From: Gliomastix tumulicola
Lineage: Eukaryota; Ascomycota; Sordariomycetes; Hypocreales; Bionectriaceae
Assembly (NCBI GenBank): GCA_001599755.1
Contig: BCHX01000006.1
Coordinates: 669,336-733,335, forward strand
Reading direction: 5' to 3'
Length of the DNA: 64,000 nucleotides
Made by a program: the position numbers and the translations under genes. The notes below the pieces were generated by a model. That model was not told the DNA's origin. It did no database searches and saw nothing but the letters and a program-made list of their open reading frames with translations. Positions 32,571-44,086 of the stretch are shown one piece after another; the stretch's first letter is position 1; each line of letters opens with the position of its first letter.

Positions 32571-34316
32571 ATGGCGGCGGCACGCACTCTCAAAGACCCT
32601 TCACTTCTCATTGGCAAGAATCTCATTGACGGTCAATGGCTCGAGTCTTCATCCCGCGCCCGATTCAACGTCTATGGTCCGTTCTCTCCCTCACTCACCA
32701 TCCGGTGCATAGCAAGCAAGCCACTCACGCATTCCTAGATCCCGCCACCGAGCAGCTCATCGGCTCGTGCCCCGAGTCCACAGAGCAAGATGCCCTCGCC
32801 GCCATCGCCGCCGCCGCCCGCGCCATGCCCGCCTGGCGCACGCTCACCGGCCGCGAGCGAGCCCGCCTGCTCCGCCGCTGGTTCGACCTCGTCCTCGAGA
32901 ACAGGGACGACCTGGCCACGCTCATCGGCTGGGAGAACGGCAAGGCGCGCGCCGACGCCATGGGCGAGGTGCTCTTCGCGGCGAGCTTTCTCGAGTGGTT
33001 CTCCGAGGAGGCGGCGCGGGCGTACGGGGATGTGATCCCGCATAGCGCGCCGGGGTTCCGTGTGGCTGTGACGAGGGAGCCCGTGGGGGTTTGCGGTCTT
33101 ATTACGCCGTGAGTGAGTCCTGGGGGGACTCTGACACATTTTACCTATGAATGGACTTTGTCTAACACACAAATGTCCGTAGATGGAATTTCCCCGGTGC
33201 CATGGTCACCAGGAAACTCGGCCCAGCCCTCGCCGCCGGATGCACCGTAGTCGTCAAGACAGCAGGCGAGACGCCCTTCACGGCCAACGCCCTGGCTCTC
33301 CTCGCTGAGAAGGCCGGCATCCCCAAGGGCGTCATCAACATCGTCACCGCCCTCGACAACACGCCCGCCATCGGCCAGGTCCTCTGCTCCTCGCCCACCG
33401 TCCGCAAGATCTCCTTCACGGGGTCGACGAGGGTCGGTCGCCTGCTGATGAAGCAGTCGAGCGACACGGTCAAGAAGCTGAGTCTCGAGCTCGGCGGGAA
33501 CGCGCCGTTTATCGTGTTTGACGACGCGGATCTTGATCTCGCGGTCAAGGGCGTCGTGGTGGCCAAGTTTAAGGTGACGGGGCAGACATGTGTTTGCGCA
33601 AACCGGATCTATGTGCAGAGTGGCGTCTACGACGAGTTCGTAAGAAGATTAAAGGAGGCTGTTGGGGCGTTCAAGATTGGTAATGGAGCGGACGCATCGG
33701 TGACGCATGGGCCGTTGATCAATGCCGGTGCGGCGAACAAGGTGGGCGAGCTGGTTGACGATGCGGTGCAAAAGTGTGCCAAGGTGATTGCAGGCGGCAG
33801 CAAGATTCCAGCCCTCGGTAAGCCTACCCAACAATCCCATGGTCCCTTTTTTCCACCTTCTAATCGTCCTATGAAAGGTCCCGCCTTCTACCAGCCTACC
33901 ATCCTCACCGACATCACATGCGATATGCGCATCGTCAGCGAGGAGATCTTCGGTCCAGTTGCCGCGATTCAGAGCTTCGAGACCGAAGAGGAGGCTGTCG
34001 ATGCCGCCAACGACTGTGATGTCGGCCTCGCTTCATACTTTTACACCGAGAACGCGGGCCGGGTCGCACGTGTTTCTGAGACGCTACACTCCGGCATGGT
34101 TGCCGTGAACTCGGGGGTTATATCTGACGCAGCTGCTCCGTAAGTACTACCCTAAAACATTTTAGATATTCTTTCTGACTTTTGACTTCTAGGTTCGGCG
34201 GTATCAAGCAGTCAGGCGTTGGAAGGGAGGGAAGCAAGTACGGGCTGGATGATTACATGCAGACCAAGACGGTCGTGGTGGGCAACGTTAACGTTATTCA
34301 CCGAGCGTCTATCTAA
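32571..34316 (+). CDS. Aldehyde dehydrogenase, succinate-semialdehyde dehydrogenase type
   Basis: Five exons: 32571-32676, 32739-33108, 33183-33817, 33878-34139 and 34193-34316, giving 498 residues, the normal length. Signatures are W-N-F-P-G-A-M, F-T-G-S-T-R-V-G (cofactor site), L-E-L-G-G-N-A-P (general-base Glu), G-Q-T-C-V-C-A-N-R (catalytic Cys at about 295), E-E-I-F-G-P-V and F-G-G-I-K-Q-S-G. The sequence is closest by eye to NAD(P)-dependent succinate-semialdehyde dehydrogenases, which oxidise the aldehyde left by GABA transamination. In this setting it may oxidise the aldehyde made by the divergent amine oxidase. The first donor is the unusual GTCCGT, but phase and family sequence support it. 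Confidence 0.92.
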
Positions 34317-35288
34317 TAGTACGAAAAGGACTAATCTGGTATTTGACGTATGACCAATTCCTCCCATGCTGCTTTTAACCTGAGGTGAAGATCTTATGGA
34401 TTGTGTCGCTTGTAACAGGCTTTTGCAATGCCCTCCACTTGTCTCTTCGTAGTATCTAGTGCCATAGTTTTGGGAATGAGAACCTCATCGGTTTAGCTTA
34501 TCGATAGCCGTGTAATCAAGGCTGAAGTAAAGACACGTCAAGCCTCGAAATAGCGTACGGTCAAACCCGATTCGCCCTCGAGCCTAGACCGTCACGGGTC
34601 AGCGCAGGGCTGGCCGAAGATAGCTGAAAGCGACAAAACTATAGTCCAGAGTCGCTTGTTCCTTCACTATCTACCTTGCATAGAAATCATCCATGTTTCT
34701 GGGTCTGACTTGGCAGAAATGCAAGGCCCAAGATGCATAGTGGGAAGTCCACAGCGAAGCGTACCCCTCCAATCTAGACGCCAGGTAGTGGGCCTGATAC
34801 TCTACTAGAATCTTTATCATGTTTAAGCTATTGTAATAGTATTGACGATTCATGAGGAGAGCTTATCGCCGTGAGATAAAAACAGCGCGTTCTATCTCCG
34901 ATTTAGGAGGCTCAGACACTCCCCCCCACTGACAGTGAGAATTGGATGCCAAGCTTTGTAGATGTCGCGTCAGTAAATCCTTCTCTTGATTTGATGTATT
35001 AATGACAAACTCCATCGACTGATTTTGCACTGCGACTGGTTGTCGGAAGTAGCCGTCATGTTTCTTTCGACTACCGACCACCCGGTTGTCTCCGTGGTAA
35101 ATATTATCAGCGAAGTCTGACAAGTCAATCTAGCTCCGATATAGCCGCTTTGGCCGCTTTTCCCGACGCGCCGTCTTAGGGCACTCGGGACTTCAAGGAC
35201 GACAAGCCCGAATGCGCCTCCAGGTTTGCCGTCCGAACAGCTACATTAAGCCACAGACCGTGCCTTGTGATGTCAAGAAACTCATCCC

Positions 35289-35351
<63 letters not shown>

Positions 35352-35369
35352 CAAGCAATCGTCATAATC
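34317..35369. other. Intergenic region with a CAA repeat at its end
   Basis: About 1 kb without a gene. The CAA microsatellite near its right end lies in the leader of the FMN oxidase gene. Confidence 0.6.
35288..35350 (+). repeat. (CAA)21 microsatellite in the 5' leader of the FMN oxidase gene
   Basis: Twenty-one perfect CAA units end 20 bases before the ATG at 35370. Unstructured CAA leaders are known to favour ribosome scanning. Unit number is likely polymorphic between strains. Confidence 0.95.
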
Positions 35370-36663
35370 ATGAACCCTCTAACGCTGGATGAGATTGAGG
35401 TGGCGGCCAAGAACAAGCTCCCAAAGCATATCTACGATTTCTATGCTTCCGGTGCGGATTCACACCGAGCGCTTGAGAGGAACAGAAAGGCGTTCTCACG
35501 GTATGTCCGTATTTATTGACTTATCAAGTTGGGATCATTTCTCACAAGCGATGATGTACTAGACTCTTTATCAGACCTCGCGTGCTGAAGGATGTATCCG
35601 AGATTGACACTTCTACCGAGATCTTCAGATCCCGCTCTTCCCTGCCCATCGGGATCGCCCCGAGTGCGATGCAGAGACTAGCCGGCGGTGCTGGGGAGCT
35701 GGATGTGGCAAAGGCTGCAGCGGGAATGGGTCTCAGTCTGACACTGTCCTCCCAGTCGACGACATCCCTTGAAGATGTTATGGAGGCTCAGAAGAATACG
35801 GTGACGGGGAGCGGTGGGCCACCGTTCTGGATGCAGATCTATCTGAACGAAGATATGCAGAAGAGTATACCACTCATTAAGCGGGCAGAAGGTATATCTC
35901 TGCCGAGTAGCACCCCTAAAAACAAGACCATACTGACAATACGACAGCCGCTGGCTATGAAGCCCTTGTTCTTACGGTGGACACACCCGTCCTGGGAAAC
36001 CGTTTGGAGGAGAGGAGAACGGCCGTCATTCTCCCGCCTGGGATGAGCCTCCCCAATCTCTCCAGACCCACGCCAAACAACGCCAAACCACAGCCCAGCG
36101 TCAACAGACAAATCATGAACGCCCGAACAGAGGCAGAGGCGCGAGCTATCCGCGCAGCAGCCGGGTCCACCATGCACAGCTCCAGCCTCACGTGGGAGAA
36201 GACCATCAAGTTCCTGCGGAGCGTCACGAGGATGAAGATCATCCTCAAGGGCATCATGACAGGGGAAGACGGCGCCCTCGCTGTGCAGCACGGGGCTGAC
36301 GCCATCATCGTGTCGAACCACGGGGGCAGACAGCTCGACGACACGTGTTCAACCATCGAGGCTCTGCCAGAGGTCGTGGCCGCCGTACAAGGCAAGATCC
36401 CCGTGCTTCTGGATGGCGGCGTGCGGACGGGGAGTGATGTGTTCAAGGCGCTGGCGCTCGGCGCCGACTTTGTTCTCCTCGGACGGCCAGCGCTCTGGGG
36501 ACTTGCGTACGATGGGCGCGAGGGTGTGGAGGCGGTGATGCATATCCTGGAGAGAGAACTGAATCGAACGATGGCGCTGGCCGGTGTGACGAGCATCAAG
36601 GAGATCACGCGGGAGAGCTTGGGGGTGCGAGTGAGAGATGGCTTTGGTGTGGCGAAGCTTTGA
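35370..36663 (+). CDS. FMN-dependent 2-hydroxyacid oxidase with peroxisomal targeting signal
   Basis: Three exons: 35370-35500, 35563-35891 and 35948-36663, giving 391 residues. It is an FMN-binding TIM barrel of the glycolate oxidase/lactate oxidase family, with P-I-G-I-A-P-S-A, L-S-S-Q-S-T-T, W-M-Q-I-Y-L, L-T-V-D-T-P-V-L-G-N-R, S-N-H-G-G-R-Q-L-D (catalytic His at about 278) and L-D-G-G-V-R-T-G-S-D-V. No cytochrome b5 domain precedes it, so it is the oxygen-using rather than the mitochondrial cytochrome type. The last three residues, A-K-L, match a PTS1 signal, which places it in peroxisomes with catalase. It would turn a 2-hydroxy acid into a 2-oxo acid and hydrogen peroxide. Confidence 0.9.
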
Positions 36664-36891
36664 GATGTTGTCCGGGCAAAGTTCAGAAAAATGCGCCACA
36701 GGTGGCTTAGAGGTATGATTTTACCAACATCGAAAAAAAAACGGCGATTGGAAACTTGAAAGCTCAACTGCAGTCGACACACTAGAGTACAGCCAAATTT
36801 ATCATGCCAATTAATCCAGAGAGATCCAATAAAGTCATTAAGCCATATTCTGAAGCTATCTAGGTGCTAAGGCGTGGGATATGTGATTTGC

Positions 36892-37894
36892 CTAGATACC
36901 CTTGCTGAGCTCTCCCTTGGACTTCCAGATCTCGTACTCAAAGTCCGGCTGGAATTCAAAGTACAGCGTTTGCTAAGACAGGTGTCAGTATCAAAGAAAA
37001 TGGGTGGGCATAGAGGAGCTTACCGGATCAGCGTTCACTTTCGCAGTGTACTCGGCCTCCTCGTCCCCAATGTACTTCTTCTCCAGCTGTGCACTCTCAA
37101 CCATGAGCTGAACCTCGCATGTCCTCTCCATCGATGTGAAAAGGTAGGCAGCTTCGTCCACCGTACCACCAGCGGTGAGAAGTCCATGGTTCTGGAGAAT
37201 GGCCACCCTCCCATCCTTGCCCAGCGCAGCAGCCACCCGGTCGCCCTCCTCCGCCTCGAGCACCACGCCGCCGAACGACTTGTACACTGCCTGGGTGCCA
37301 CGGAAGATGCAGCTGTCCTGGTTGATGATGTCGAGTGGCCTGCCAAAGGTTGACCAAGCCTTGCCAGCAATGGAGTGGGCGTGGCAGGCTGCATGAATGT
37401 CGGGCCGGGCGCGATGAATAGCGCTGTGAATCATGAAGCCAGCCGCGTTGACGGCGACCTTGTTGCCTCCAATGACCTGGCCTTGCTCGTTGACCTGGAC
37501 CATGTCACTGGCCTTGAGCATCCCAAAGTGCACGCCCAGACTATGGAGATGTTAGTAAGTAACCTTGCCAGCATGACGATTGATGTCGAGATACTGACGG
37601 GTTGATCCAGAATGTGTTTGGGTCTACCGGGTCACGAACACTGATGTGCCCGGCCGTCCCCTCAGTGAACCCCTTGCGCGCAAACACCCTGAAAGCGCCG
37701 GCCATATGCTCCAGCTGCCATTGTCGCTTCTTATACGGGTCGTCGAACTCGGGGATCCCCGGTACCTCGTAGCCCCCCGTAGCGGTCGCAGCAAGGCCCT
37801 GAGGCTGAGCCCGGGGCGTGCTTGACTTGCCCTTGCCCTCACTGACTGAGCTGTCCAGGGAGATTGTCTGCGTGGTGGTCGTGGTGGCAGACAT
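36892..37894 (-). CDS. Class II aldolase/adducin-domain protein
   Basis: Three exons: 37894-37599, 37540-37024 and 36972-36892, giving 297 residues. The first donor is GTCAGT. The N-terminal 50 residues are low-complexity (T/S-rich). The domain shows F-T-E-G-T-A-G-H-I-S-V-R, N-P-L-G-V-H-F-G rebuilt across the first splice, H-A-A-C-H-A-H-S-x-A-G-K-A-W (metal histidines) and I-L-Q-N-H-G-L-L-T-A-G-G-T-V-D-E-A. Active members cleave or epimerise sugar phosphates or 2-hydroxy/oxo acids using zinc. Fungal members of this length are common and mostly uncharacterised. It converges on the FMN oxidase gene; a shared hydroxy-acid pathway is possible. A second in-frame ATG at 37948 would add 18 residues. 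Confidence 0.88.
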
Positions 37895-38443
37895 GGTGGC
37901 GGTCGCGCGCGATAAGGGAGCGTGGGCTTGATCGGTCGAATCTTGCAATGAAGTGTGTTGAAACGCCTATATAGCGGCAAGACTATTTTCTTCACTTGCT
38001 ATTTTTTTCCCCGACGGACGCCATCTCCACGGAGACGATAACGAGGCCCCTTTATCGCCTCGCCAATATGTCCAACCACTTGGCGTGATCGAGGCTTCTA
38101 GGAGGACCCTGAGCCTGTTAGTAGCATGATCTAGTCGATTTGATCTCGGGAAAGATGTCCAAGGCAAGAGCAAGCGACACTAGTGGCACTGGATGGTGGA
38201 TATACGAGACACCGCCATGTGGGATTCGGGTCCAGAGAGCCGACATCGTCTCGTCTCTTATCTCTCCCCCACCCCTCCACTCGTCGCCCTCCGTCGCTCT
38301 TGACTTCCTCTTAAACAGAGCCGCTTGCTCCCCGCCCGTCCCTCTTCCATGGCTCCATTCACCTCACTCCAGGCCATCACACGTGGAAAGAAAGGGACAG
38401 GTGCACTGAGCGGAGGTGCTCAGCAGCCGATCGAATCGAAACG
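37895..38443. other. Divergent promoter region between aldolase-like gene and regulator
   Basis: About 550 bases. It holds a TATA-like box for the minus-strand gene and a pyrimidine-rich stretch near 38260-38345 before the regulator gene. No gene seen. Confidence 0.5.
37967..37974 (-). promoter_or_regulatory. TATA box of the aldolase-like gene
   Basis: CTATATAG, palindromic, lies about 75 bases before the start at 37894. Confidence 0.4.
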
Positions 38444-40711
38444 ATGCCAATGCCCGGGGTTGCCTGCGGTGGAGTTGGCCGCAAGCACAGCAAGACGTTC
38501 ACCGGGTGCTGGACGTGCCGCTCCCGGAAGGTCAAGTGCGACGAGGCGAGGCCAGCATGTGTCCAGTGCCGCAGCAAGAGTCTGGTTTGCGAGGGCTACG
38601 GCGTCCGACTGCAGTGGGTTTCCCCGTCGTCCTCGTCCTCGTCGGGTCATGCCAGCGGTGAGGGAGATGTGCCCAAGGCGAAGAAGGCCCAGAGAAGCCA
38701 GATCGCTGCCGAGCACAACGTCTTGGCTCTCGGGTCGTCGGAGATTGACGGTATACTCAACACCATCGACACGTATGAGTCTGGTCCTGCGGCACGGAGG
38801 GTGAACGAGGAGCTGTTCATTCATCACTTTGGTGTGTTTGACCCTGGTCTGCCGTTTATGGAGACGTCACCGCCGTCTTCTTCGTCTCCTTCGATATTTC
38901 CGCCTGAAGCCGTGACAACACCTTCGACATCGTCTGACAACACCGATCAGTCGCTCGGGGGCTATCCCAACGCCCAATCAAAAGCTGTTGACCACCTCCC
39001 CACTGACGATGGTGATCATGATAGCATCTCGGCGCTCCTGGGCTCTGTTGATCCGTCCCTGTACCTGGGTGACGACGGTGCACTTCTGCACAACGACTTT
39101 GACTTCGGCATTGAATCGCCCACCAGTTCATGGCTTGTTCAGACAGACTTGGCCATTCATCAGCCCCAGAACACGATCCAAACACAATCCCAAAATGACA
39201 GCAGTCACCGGCACGAGGCCATCCTCCCTCAGCACTGCCAATGGCAGACCGCCACCGGCACCATCATCCGCAACCCATCTCCCGCTTCTCTCCCAGAACA
39301 GGAGCAGTTCCTCATGTATCACTACAGCCACCGGGCCGTCAACCTGTTCTGCGTCATCGACAACCGCAAGAGCCCCTGGAAGACGATCCATCTTCCGCGT
39401 GCGCTGCAGAGCATTGGCCAGCTCAGCGTTGCCGGCGCCAGCTCGGCCATCCGAAATGCCCTGCGCAACGCCCTTCTGTCCATCAGCGCGTTCTACCTGT
39501 CCAACGACAGCAAGTCGAGAATGTGCTCCGATGAAGCCACGAGGTGGATGAGGAAGGCGACGATGCTGCGGGGGAAGGCCATTGAGCTGCTCAAGGATGC
39601 GGTGAAGAATGATCTGAACGATAAGGCTGTGCCCAAGTATAAGGAGTTTCTCGCGACCATGCTGTCTATGATCACGATTAATGTGAGCGTGCTCCCCTAT
39701 TTATTGACAGATGAACGAACGAATGTGTTATTAACATCCTGATAGGTCATGTCCGGAGACACTTCTACATGCGGCGTGCATCTTGACGGTGCATTCCGTT
39801 TTATGACGCAAGCAAGGACGTGGAAGAGCAAGTTCTCCCCGAAAGCCATCGCCCTCCACCGCATATACTTCTACCTACGCGCGATATACGAGAGCACGGC
39901 ATTGGACCAAGAGCGTAGCGACTTTGCCGCGCTTCCTCCCGGCTTCGAGACGCCGTCTGACGATGACAAGGTACCGACGGCGTCTAGACCATTAAGACTC
40001 ACCTGGTCAGGCGAGTCTCACGTCGCGGATATCTGTCCATCCGGCACTGTTGCCGCGACTACGGAATCAGGCATGCAGATGAGCACCTACGAGTGCATCT
40101 ACGGCGTACCGCAGAATCTTTTGGTGCTGTTCTTCAAGACCACGCGACTCGTTCGGGAAGTCACGTCCATCCGCGAGAAGGGAGGCAAAGCTGCACCCTT
40201 GCCGCTTGATCTCTCCACACGCTGCGACGCCTTGGAACAAATCATCATGGACTGGTCGATCGACCTGGAGCTTGAGCGCTGTCGCATCAACGGCACGATG
40301 GGTGCCAGCTACGACATCATCCATCAGACGACGCACGCCTTTCACAACGCCCTCATCATCTACTTCGCCCAGCATGTTCGACTCCTCAGCTATCGATATC
40401 TGCAGTCATATGTGCAGACGGTGTTGGAAAGCATAGAGGCGATCGAAGAGATCAAGGCCGAGTCTCGTATTCTCGCGGCGCCTATTTATTGGCCTGCCTT
40501 CATCGCGGCGAGTGAGGCGTTCAATGACGGCCTACAAGCACGGTTCCGAAGTTGGTATGATCAGGTGGAGGTGTATGGGATCGAGGCCAACAGAAGTGGC
40601 ATCTCGGTGTTGAATGAGGTTTGGAAGAGGGGCCCTGTCATTGGAGGAGACGTGACGAGTCGTTGGAGGATGGTGGTCAATGAGACAAGAGCTCATCTAA
40701 TGCTAAGCTAG
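38444..40711 (+). CDS. Zn2Cys6 transcription factor
   Basis: Two exons: 38444-39682 and 39746-40711, giving 734 residues. The zinc cluster is near the N-terminus with cysteines at 22, 25, 32, 39, 42 and 49 (C-x2-C-x6-C-x6-C-x2-C-x6-C), followed by basic residues. A Ser/Thr-rich acidic middle region follows, then a long helical domain with Y-H-Y-S-H-R-A-V-N-L-F, typical of the fungal-specific TF domain 2 family (ArcA/UgA3-like). It sits in the centre of the catabolic block between the aldolase-like gene and the transporter, the usual place of a pathway-specific activator. Its inducer is unknown. The start at 38444 is the first ATG in frame; a second is at 38450. Confidence 0.88.
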
Positions 40712-40980
40712 ACTATTACTATCAGGCAGACCGGATGATTCATCATCCATCCATGAATAACGAGACTACGACCTTTCCTTACGAGAACTCTGTGCCAGTG
40801 AGAGGACTTATCAAGATCACTCATCTGTAAATGTACAAGCACTACGACATGTGAGTGTCCAGAATAGAGACTACTAGATACACCAGAAGGATCCCTATTC
40901 GTAAGACTAAAACAGTAATCTAAGAGCACCATCTATACTTGGACAACAAAATCTCGCTTCACATCCATGCCGAAACCACC

Positions 40981-42840
40981 TTAATGGCTCAGACCCTTGG
41001 CCCTAGCACGGTCAACATCCCGCCAGTACTTCTCCGCCGTCCTCTCCCTCATAGCGCGGCCCCATTTCGTCATGAGGAACAGCGTCGAGTTCCAGACAAG
41101 CCCGATCCCACCCATGCAGCAGTACACAACCAGATATCCGTCGTTGTTGAGCCAAGGCGTGATGCCAAAGTTGATGGCAAAGGAGAGCGTATTGCGGATG
41201 AGAACGCAGGTCGTGACCATGTCGCCGGAGAGCTCGGGGTAGGAAGAGATGGCGTAGTTCAGGGCACCGGCAACAGCGAGGGCGGCGTTGATAGAGATGG
41301 TGAGCTGGGTGATGACGAGGGCGATCCAGTGGAGGTGGTAGGTGATGGCAAGGCCGTAGAGGATCAAGCTGAAGGGCACGAGGAAGCAGCTGGCGGTGAA
41401 GAGGTAGAGGGTGTGCTCGGGCTCGGAGATGCCTCCGTTCCGGCGGGCGAGCTTGATGGTGAGCATGTGGCCGACCTTGCCACAGTAGAAGCCACTGCAA
41501 TCTTGTTAGCCGCCAATTCCACATGATGATGATGATGATGAGTATTGGGTGATCGACATACCCGATAATGGAACCGACGATACCGGCAGCGTAGCCGCCA
41601 GCGACTCCGGCAGTAGAGAAGCCGTACTGAGTAGTGTAGACCGTGCCAATGGTTGCATTCTGCACACCCGTCCAGACAAGGTTGTTGGCGCCGTACATCA
41701 GACTGTCAAACTCCAGTCAGTAAATTCTTTCCCCGCAAAACGAATGCCTGCGAAAGACTTACCCAGCGTAGACAACAGCGGGATAAGTGAAACCCTTGAA
41801 AGGAGCAATCACGATGTCCATGAACCGGTTTGGACGCTTCTTGTCCTTGATACCCAGCTTGTCAAGATACGTCTTCCTCGGCCACTGCACATCGCCCGTC
41901 TCAAAGTCCGAAGCCACAGGCGTAACAGGGCCCTTCGTCTCCGTGCTCCCCTCACCAGCAGCACCCTTCTCACCACCACCAGCCGTCTCGGGAGCAGCAG
42001 CAGCAGCCGCGACAGAGGCGGCAGGATGCGGGTGCTTGCGATCATAGTTGGTCTCCTCCATGAACAGGAAGCAGTACACAAAGGCCATGGCGTTGAAGAT
42101 GGAGCACCACCAGAGCGTCCACTTCCAGCCCATGCCGACGTTGATGAAGCCCGAGAGCATGGGCGCGAGCTTGCCGCAGAGCGAGAGCGACCAGCCGTAC
42201 CAGGCGAGGTACTGCGGGCGCTGGTGGCGGAACCAGATGTCGGTGATGGAGATCTCGGCGAGGGACTCGACGGGGGCGCCGAAGAAGCCGAGGAGGATGC
42301 GGTTGGCGAGGTAGGGGCCCGACGTGGTGCAGAGGGGCGCCGCCGCGAGGACGACGACGTTGGCGAGGAGGGAGAAGAGGTAGGTTTGGCGTTTGCCGTA
42401 CTGCAGGCCGACGGCTTGCCAGAGGACGCAGCCCCAGCCGTAGAAGAGGAACTACACGGTTGTCAGCACTTTTGCAACAATTATCGACCGCCGTTTCTGC
42501 AACGTACCATGATACCAGTGCCATTGTTGATGTCCGTCAGACTGAGCTCCGTGTGCTTGCGAATCGGCGTGACGACAGAGTACACGGCGCTGGACGGAAT
42601 GGCGATCATGATGGTGTAGACCAGCACGCAGCTGGTGGCAAGGATCTTGCGCTTGAAGGTCCAGTTGAGAGGGTCTTCCGGGTCCTCGCTGGGCGTGGGC
42701 ACAAGGATGATGTCGCTCTCGCCCTTGCCCTCGGCATGCTTGGATGAGTCCAGGCTGCCATCCAGATCAATCAGGCGGACGGTGCCAGGAGGCAGACGCT
42801 CTACGACGTCCGGCTCCATGTTGGAGTCCTTGGTAGACAT
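40981..42840 (-). CDS. MFS transporter (DHA1/Hol1-like)
   Basis: Four exons: 42840-42508, 42451-41763, 41702-41562 and 41494-40981, giving 558 residues with about 12 membrane segments. The cytosolic N-terminus has the E-D-P-L-N-W motif that precedes TM1 in this fungal subfamily. A long charged central loop with an alanine run separates the two halves. The layout resembles the DHA1/Hol1 group, some of whose members take up polyamines or other cations; a peptide or drug role cannot be excluded. It lies in the catabolic block, convergent with the regulator gene and followed by the amidase on the same strand. It is a good candidate for uptake of the pathway substrate. Intron 3 contains an ATG microsatellite. 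Confidence 0.87.
41523..41540 (+). repeat. (ATG)6 microsatellite inside a transporter intron
   Basis: Six ATG units on the plus strand within intron 3 of the MFS gene. Confidence 0.9.
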
Positions 42841-44086
42841 CGTGCGGACGGACTTGCGTGACCAAGAGGAGGGCGATGCTCCGTGGTAAGCTCAGTCAAC
42901 AGACTAAAAGTAGAGTGGGAAATGAACGAGTCGAAGCTGCTGGCCTGGACGTAAAGGATGGAGTGCACCCGAGAAGGGACGTGGGTGGTTTTTGTACTCG
43001 ATGTCACCCTAGGGTGCCAGCATCACCAAGAAATGCGGCTTGATATATCAGATGCAGGGTTTCGTCGCCCGTCCGTCCAGGAACGACGTCAAGCACCAGC
43101 AACACAGAGAGATAAGGGAATACCACCCTCGTAATCTCTATCTCTCGGGTCCCGCACTGGCTATCTCGAAACTGGAGCCTGGATCGCGTCCCTCGCCCCG
43201 TAGATTTCGCCTCGCAGGACCCAAAGCAGACTCTGGGGTAATGCATCGTCCACGAGCCAGGGAAGCAATGTCCAGAGGGAAAGGAAGACTGAATACCGGA
43301 GTGATTAACCGTAGACTAGAGGGGCTAAGTTAGCACTGGAAATCCTGGGAGGGAAGAAAGAGGGGGGGGTCCAGAACGATAAGGATGAGTTGTGGGCGAG
43401 TCAGGGCAGGACTAAGCGAGCGACCCGGATATAGATAGGAGGCTTTGCGGCCCTAAGACGAGTGCCGCTCTCGCTGTCACCTGCTCCATTTCGTCCCTCG
43501 ACGGGCTCTCACGATGTGTTCTTTTGCACTCCACTGGCCCCACGATGCGGCTTCGGCGATTGCCACGGCCGTCCAATGGATGATAAGGAGATGGTAAGCC
43601 ACTTGGCTCGGCTCTCCTGCCCTTGCATCTGTGGGATCGATGACAGCTTGGCGTGGGCTGGGCTGATATCGCCATGTGTTGCTTGTCCTGACACCTGCGG
43701 GCGACGAAGCAGTAAAGCATCAAGATACTATTGTTTGTGCCTTTCAATAGTGTGGCAGGAGGTTCTGCTCATTCCGCGGTTCTTGGAGATCATGACTCGC
43801 CGGCGCGATGACCATGTCTATCCCATATCGAAACAAGGCTTGGCCTGTGAAGCCCTCCCAGGTACCGAGTACGTCATGTGATGACTTGGACTGTCAGAAT
43901 TGACATGAAGACGTGCTTGACAGTGTCACCACTACCGCAGGCCCTGGGCGCGAATATTCGTTGTCAACGTCTTCAACTGGCTGTGATGGAAAACAAACGT
44001 CTTGTTGAACGTTCAGAACATTCCCATGTGTATAATGTTACAATTGTGGGAGATGCAGGTCTATACAGTGTCTATAGACGCGTCTA
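42841..44086. other. Intergenic region between MFS and amidase genes
   Basis: About 1.25 kb. A plus-strand frame at 43462-43881 (139 codons) is cysteine-rich but shows no family feature or splice support. The region is treated as promoter of the transporter and 3' flank of the amidase. Confidence 0.5.

Noticed and set aside
35176..35358. Minus-strand frame encoding a run of about 20 cysteines
   Set aside because: It is the reverse reading of the CAA microsatellite (TTG/TGT/GTT frames), not a cysteine-rich peptide gene.
41549..42619. 356-codon plus-strand frame opposite the MFS transporter
   Set aside because: It crosses introns of the opposite gene and has the composition of a reverse-strand shadow.
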